From JBLHHI01 sp047614125 (lineage in GTDB: Bacteria; Bacteroidota; Bacteroidia; NS11-12g; UBA9320), in contig JBLHHI010000039.1 in NCBI GenBank assembly GCA_047614125.1, positions 1-26,758 on the forward strand: 26,758 nucleotides of DNA, written 5' to 3'. The position numbers and the translations under genes are program-made. The notes under the pieces are model-generated. The model saw only the letters and a program-made list of their open reading frames with translations. It made no database searches and was not told the DNA's origin. Below are positions 24,347 through 26,758 of this stretch, in pieces (positions within the stretch are counted from its first letter, which is position 1; the number at the start of each line of letters is the position of its first letter).

Positions 24347-24354
24347 TACCTTTG
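24347..24354 (+). promoter_or_regulatory. TAnnTTTG -7 promoter element of gldH
   Basis: TACCTTTG matches the Bacteroidota -7 consensus. A TTG at 24329-24331 could serve as the -33 element. The ATG is 30 bases downstream, after a purine-rich GAGGAG at 24371-24376 that is one of the few Shine-Dalgarno-like sequences in this window. Confidence 0.5.
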
Positions 24355-24383
24355 CAGCGCATTAATTGCCGAGGAGAGAATCA

Positions 24384-24884
24384 ATGAAATCACAATCACG
24401 CAACCGCAGTCGCAAGCTTCTTTTTTTGACCTTGTTTAGTGCCATTGTTTACTTTTCGGCATGCAATTCAGCCATTCTAATTCACACTACCGAAGAAGTG
24501 CCAAACGGCATATGGACGGTATCAGACACTCTAAGCTCGTCTTTTGTTGTTACAGACACCTTTCACGTTCACAACATTTGGATAAATACGCGCCTTAGTC
24601 AAGAGTATGCATTCAGCAATTTGTATTTAAGCTATACGCTGCTGGGCCCTGGGGGGATGAATATTTCGGAGGTCACCGACTTTCAGGTAACCAATAAGGC
24701 TGGGAAATGGCTGGGCAGTGGCTTTGCAGAGTTGCATTCATACAGCTTTCCAATATTCGAAAACTTGCCGCTTAAAACCATGGGCACGTATCGAGTTAAT
24801 GTGGTTCAGCACATGAGGGTGGATGATCTTGCGGGTGTAAAAGACCGTGGGATTAAGGTTGAAACAGGACAAGAGATCTTTTAA
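24384..24884 (+). CDS. gldH: Gliding motility lipoprotein GldH
   Basis: A 166-residue lipoprotein. The ATG at 24384 is chosen over an in-frame TTG at 24366 because GAGGAG lies just upstream of it. The signal peptide carries a basic start (RNRSRK), a hydrophobic core and the lipobox FSAC. The mature part fits GldH: GIWTVSDTLSSSFVVTDT, then INTRLSQEYAFSNLYL, and GKWLGSGFAELHSYSFPIF. GldH is one of the lipoproteins needed for gliding and for stable T9SS function in Bacteroidota; its exact task is not known. It lies between a T9SS cargo gene and lpdA. Confidence 0.87.
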   Translation: MKSQSRNRSRKLLFLTLFSAIVYFSACNSAILIHTTEEVPNGIWTVSDTLSSSFVVTDTFHVHNIWINTRLSQEYAFSNLYLSYTLLGPGGMNISEVTDFQVTNKAGKWLGSGFAELHSYSFPIFENLPLKTMGTYRVNVVQHMRVDDLAGVKDRGIKVETGQEIF

Positions 24885-24929
24885 ACCAATTTGAATTTTA
24901 ACAAAAAATCAAGAAATAAATAGTACGAT

Positions 24930-26321
24930 ATGCGATACGATGTTGCAATAATAGGTTCAGGACCAGGTGGTTATGTAGCTGCCATACGGTGTGCCCAACT
25001 TGGAATGAAGGTGGCAATTATTGAAAAATACAACACTTTAGGCGGTACGTGTTTAAATGTGGGATGCATCCCTTCTAAGGCGATGCTCGACAGCTCAGAG
25101 CACTTTCATGCTGCCGGCCATAAGTTTGCAGAACACGGCATCCTATTAAAAGACCTAAAGGTGGATCTTCCTCAAATGGTTGCGCGCAAATCGAAGGTGG
25201 TGGCGCAGATGACCAAAGGGGTTGATTATTTAATGAAAAAGAATAAGATCGATGTTTTAACCGGCGTTGGAAGTTTTGTAAATGCAACAACCATTAAGGT
25301 TTCTGGAGAAGAAGAGCAAACCATCGAAGCTGCCAACATCATCATCGCCACAGGTTCTAAGCCGGCGTCTTTGCCGGGCATGGAAATCGACAAAAAGCGC
25401 ATCATATCTTCTACCGAAGCCCTTGAATTACAGGATGTTCCAAAGCATTTCATTGTAATTGGTGGCGGTGTTATTGGGATGGAATTAGGTTCGGTTTACG
25501 CACGTTTGGGAGCAAAAGTTTCCGTAGTTGAGTACATGGATTCGCTTATTCCAACCATGGATCGAGGGTTGGGCAAAGAATTGCAACGCGTTTTAAAGAA
25601 GTTGGGTTTTGATTTTTATCTAGGGCATAAGGTGAGCTCGGTTACTTCGAAAGGAAAAACCGTAACGGTGAAGGCGGATGGTAAAAAAGGAGCGATTGTT
25701 TTGGAAGGAGATTATTGCTTGGTTTCGGTTGGAAGACGGCCGTACACCGATGGATTGAATCTAGAAGCTGCCGGATTAAAGGCAGATGACCGTGGCAGAA
25801 TTGCCGTTAATGATCACTTGCAAACTTCAGTGCCAAACATCTTCGCCATTGGCGATGTAGTTCGCGGTGCGATGTTGGCGCACAAAGCCGAAGAAGAAGG
25901 CGTATTTGTGGCTGAAACCATTGCTGGTGAAAAGCCCCACATCAACTACAACCTCATTCCAGGTGTGGTTTACACTTGGCCAGAAGTTTCTGCGGTTGGA
26001 AAAACCGAAGAAGAATTAAAAGAAGCTGGAATCGCCTACAAATCAGGCCAATTCCCGTTTAGAGCAAACGGTAGAGCAGTGGCTGGAATGGATTTAGACG
26101 GCTTTGTGAAAGTACTTTCCGACGAAGAGACCGACGAAATTTTAGGCGTTCACATCATTGGCGCGCGTGCTGCCGATATGATTGCAGAAGCCGTAGTTGC
26201 CATGGAATTTAGAGCCAGTGCTGAGGATATTGGTCGGATCTCGCATGCCCACCCAACTACTTCTGAAGTTACCAAAGAAGCGGCTTTGGCCGCCACGGGT
26301 AATCGGGCTATACACTCGTAA
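24930..26321 (+). CDS. lpdA: Dihydrolipoyl dehydrogenase
   Basis: A 463-residue FAD enzyme, the E3 component of 2-oxoacid dehydrogenase complexes (and glycine cleavage), which reoxidises dihydrolipoamide and reduces NAD+. FAD motif GSGPGGYVAA lies at 9-18. The redox disulfide is in GGTCLNVGCIPSK (38-50). The NAD motif is GGGVIGMELGSVYARLG (about 177-193). The second FAD motif is VPNIFAIGDV, and the catalytic His-Glu pair is in HAHPTTSE near the C-terminus. The length is that of the family. It follows gldH by 45 bp; no E1 or E2 gene is adjacent. Confidence 0.97.
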   Translation: MRYDVAIIGSGPGGYVAAIRCAQLGMKVAIIEKYNTLGGTCLNVGCIPSKAMLDSSEHFHAAGHKFAEHGILLKDLKVDLPQMVARKSKVVAQMTKGVDYLMKKNKIDVLTGVGSFVNATTIKVSGEEEQTIEAANIIIATGSKPASLPGMEIDKKRIISSTEALELQDVPKHFIVIGGGVIGMELGSVYARLGAKVSVVEYMDSLIPTMDRGLGKELQRVLKKLGFDFYLGHKVSSVTSKGKTVTVKADGKKGAIVLEGDYCLVSVGRRPYTDGLNLEAAGLKADDRGRIAVNDHLQTSVPNIFAIGDVVRGAMLAHKAEEEGVFVAETIAGEKPHINYNLIPGVVYTWPEVSAVGKTEEELKEAGIAYKSGQFPFRANGRAVAGMDLDGFVKVLSDEETDEILGVHIIGARAADMIAEAVVAMEFRASAEDIGRISHAHPTTSEVTKEAALAATGNRAIHS

Positions 26322-26322
26322 G

Positions 26323-26625
26323 TTGAAGCTGAAGTTGAAGCGGGAATATTTTCTAATTTCATTGGCATTTTACCTTTCCAACGCTGCATCTGATCAAGAT
26401 TCTCTCCTTGGGAAGTGGCAGCTGCTTGAAATGCAACGAGACTCTGTAAAGGTGTTTGATCGATATGATTGGAGCGTTTCTTTGGATGCAAGGTTTAAGA
26501 AAGCATATAAAACAACCGACTCAATAAGCACTATTGATTCCAATAAGATTGGAATACGCATAGCCGATTCGCTAGAAGAGAGCGAGTCTGAATTTGAAAA
26601 TGATATACTTACATTAATAACCTGA
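26323..26625 (+). pseudogene. Truncated exported lipocalin-like protein, stop codon supplied by the repeat
   Basis: A frame of about 100 codons directly behind lpdA, open from a TTG at 26323 (another TTG at 26335); no ATG is available. The first residues form a signal peptide (LKREYFLISLAFYLSNAAS/DQDS), followed by SLLGKWQLLEMQ, the opening strand of lipocalin-like Bacteroidota proteins. The rest is charged and Ser/Asp/Glu-rich. The frame ends in TGA at 26623-26625, which is part of the AACCTGAG end of repeat copy 3. As with the FGE-like gene, the native 3' end appears to be missing. Whether this is expressed is unknown. Confidence 0.5.
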
Positions 26626-26758
26626 GTTCGATTCATATTTTGAATTCAGAACGTTTGTGAACAGTGAGTTTCGAGTAAAAATTGCGAAGACAGGGCGGGC
26701 CCTTTCGAGTAATTTTTACGATGAAAATCGCTTTTCACAAGTGTTAAAGCGGACTTTT
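26619..26758 (+). repeat. Dispersed structured repeat, copy 3 (cut by the window end)
   Basis: The first 140 bp match copy 2 (22558-22697) except for C-to-T in the CGCTTGTG stretch, G-to-C after ATTTTTA, and one extra T after CAAGTG. The C-to-T change turns a C-G pair into a U-G wobble in the helix TTTGTGAA 26654-26661 with TTCACAAG 26734-26741. The frame starting PEFDSYF stays open to the window end here, unlike in copies 1 and 2. The right-hand inverted repeat lies outside the window. Confidence 0.85.

Noticed and set aside
1..26758. CRISPR arrays, prophage, conjugative or complete insertion-sequence genes
   Set aside because: No regularly spaced repeats, Cas-like, phage structural, integrase or transposase frames were seen.

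Overview
The window comes from a chromosome of a Bacteroidota bacterium, most likely a Flavobacteriales-type gliding lineage. The evidence is type IX secretion (T9SS) sorting domains, a CHU_C-type C-terminal domain, a GldH lipoprotein, the SPPGGPRD Ig-like lipoprotein beside mnmG, a TonB-dependent receptor, and promoter boxes of the Bacteroidota form TAnnTTTG in front of several genes. Everything was read by eye; no database search was run.

Layout. 1-2256: the 3' end of mnmG, an Ig-like lipoprotein that overlaps its stop, then an AT-rich gene-free stretch with DnaA-box-like 9-mers and repeated TGTTAAT motifs. 2257-4934: pheS, tRNA-Pro(GGG), and a frameshifted secreted CHU_C protein gene bracketed by an 11-bp copy of the tRNA 3' end. 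4961-9028: rdgB and ridA on the minus strand, a degenerate 3-hydroxyacyl-CoA dehydrogenase-like gene abutting an acyltransferase gene on the plus strand, and a convergent TPR protein gene. 9164-11769: a TPP riboswitch and the outer-membrane TonB-dependent receptor it should control (probable thiamin uptake). 11770-12444: intergenic space holding the first copy of a dispersed repeat. 12445-19432: a minus-strand run reading polysaccharide deacetylase, family-2 glycosyltransferase, lgt, then ECF sigma factor, a membrane-anchored probable anti-sigma/beta-barrel protein and a very large T9SS-exported protein. 19609-22100: a TolC-like channel and gpsA. 22179-26758: a truncated formylglycine-generating-enzyme-like gene ended by repeat copy 2, a small conserved gene, a PKD/T9SS protein, gldH, lpdA, and a truncated lipocalin-like gene ended by repeat copy 3, inside which the window stops.

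The most interesting signal is the repeat: a ~265-nt element with 18-bp terminal inverted repeats (AACCTGAGTTCGATTAAT), present twice in full (in opposite orientations) and once in part. The two full copies have diverged a good deal, yet they keep the same helices through paired base changes: GGTTCAGA to AATTCAGA in both end arms, CTTGTCAA/TTGACAAG to CTTGTGAA/TTCACAAG, TAG-CGGG-CTA to GGG-CGGG-CCC, and GGTTTAC/GTAAACC to GGTTTAT/ATAAACC. That is the pattern of a mobile or dispersed element selected for a folded RNA (or ssDNA) rather than for its short reading frame. Two of the three copies sit exactly where a gene has lost its 3' part.
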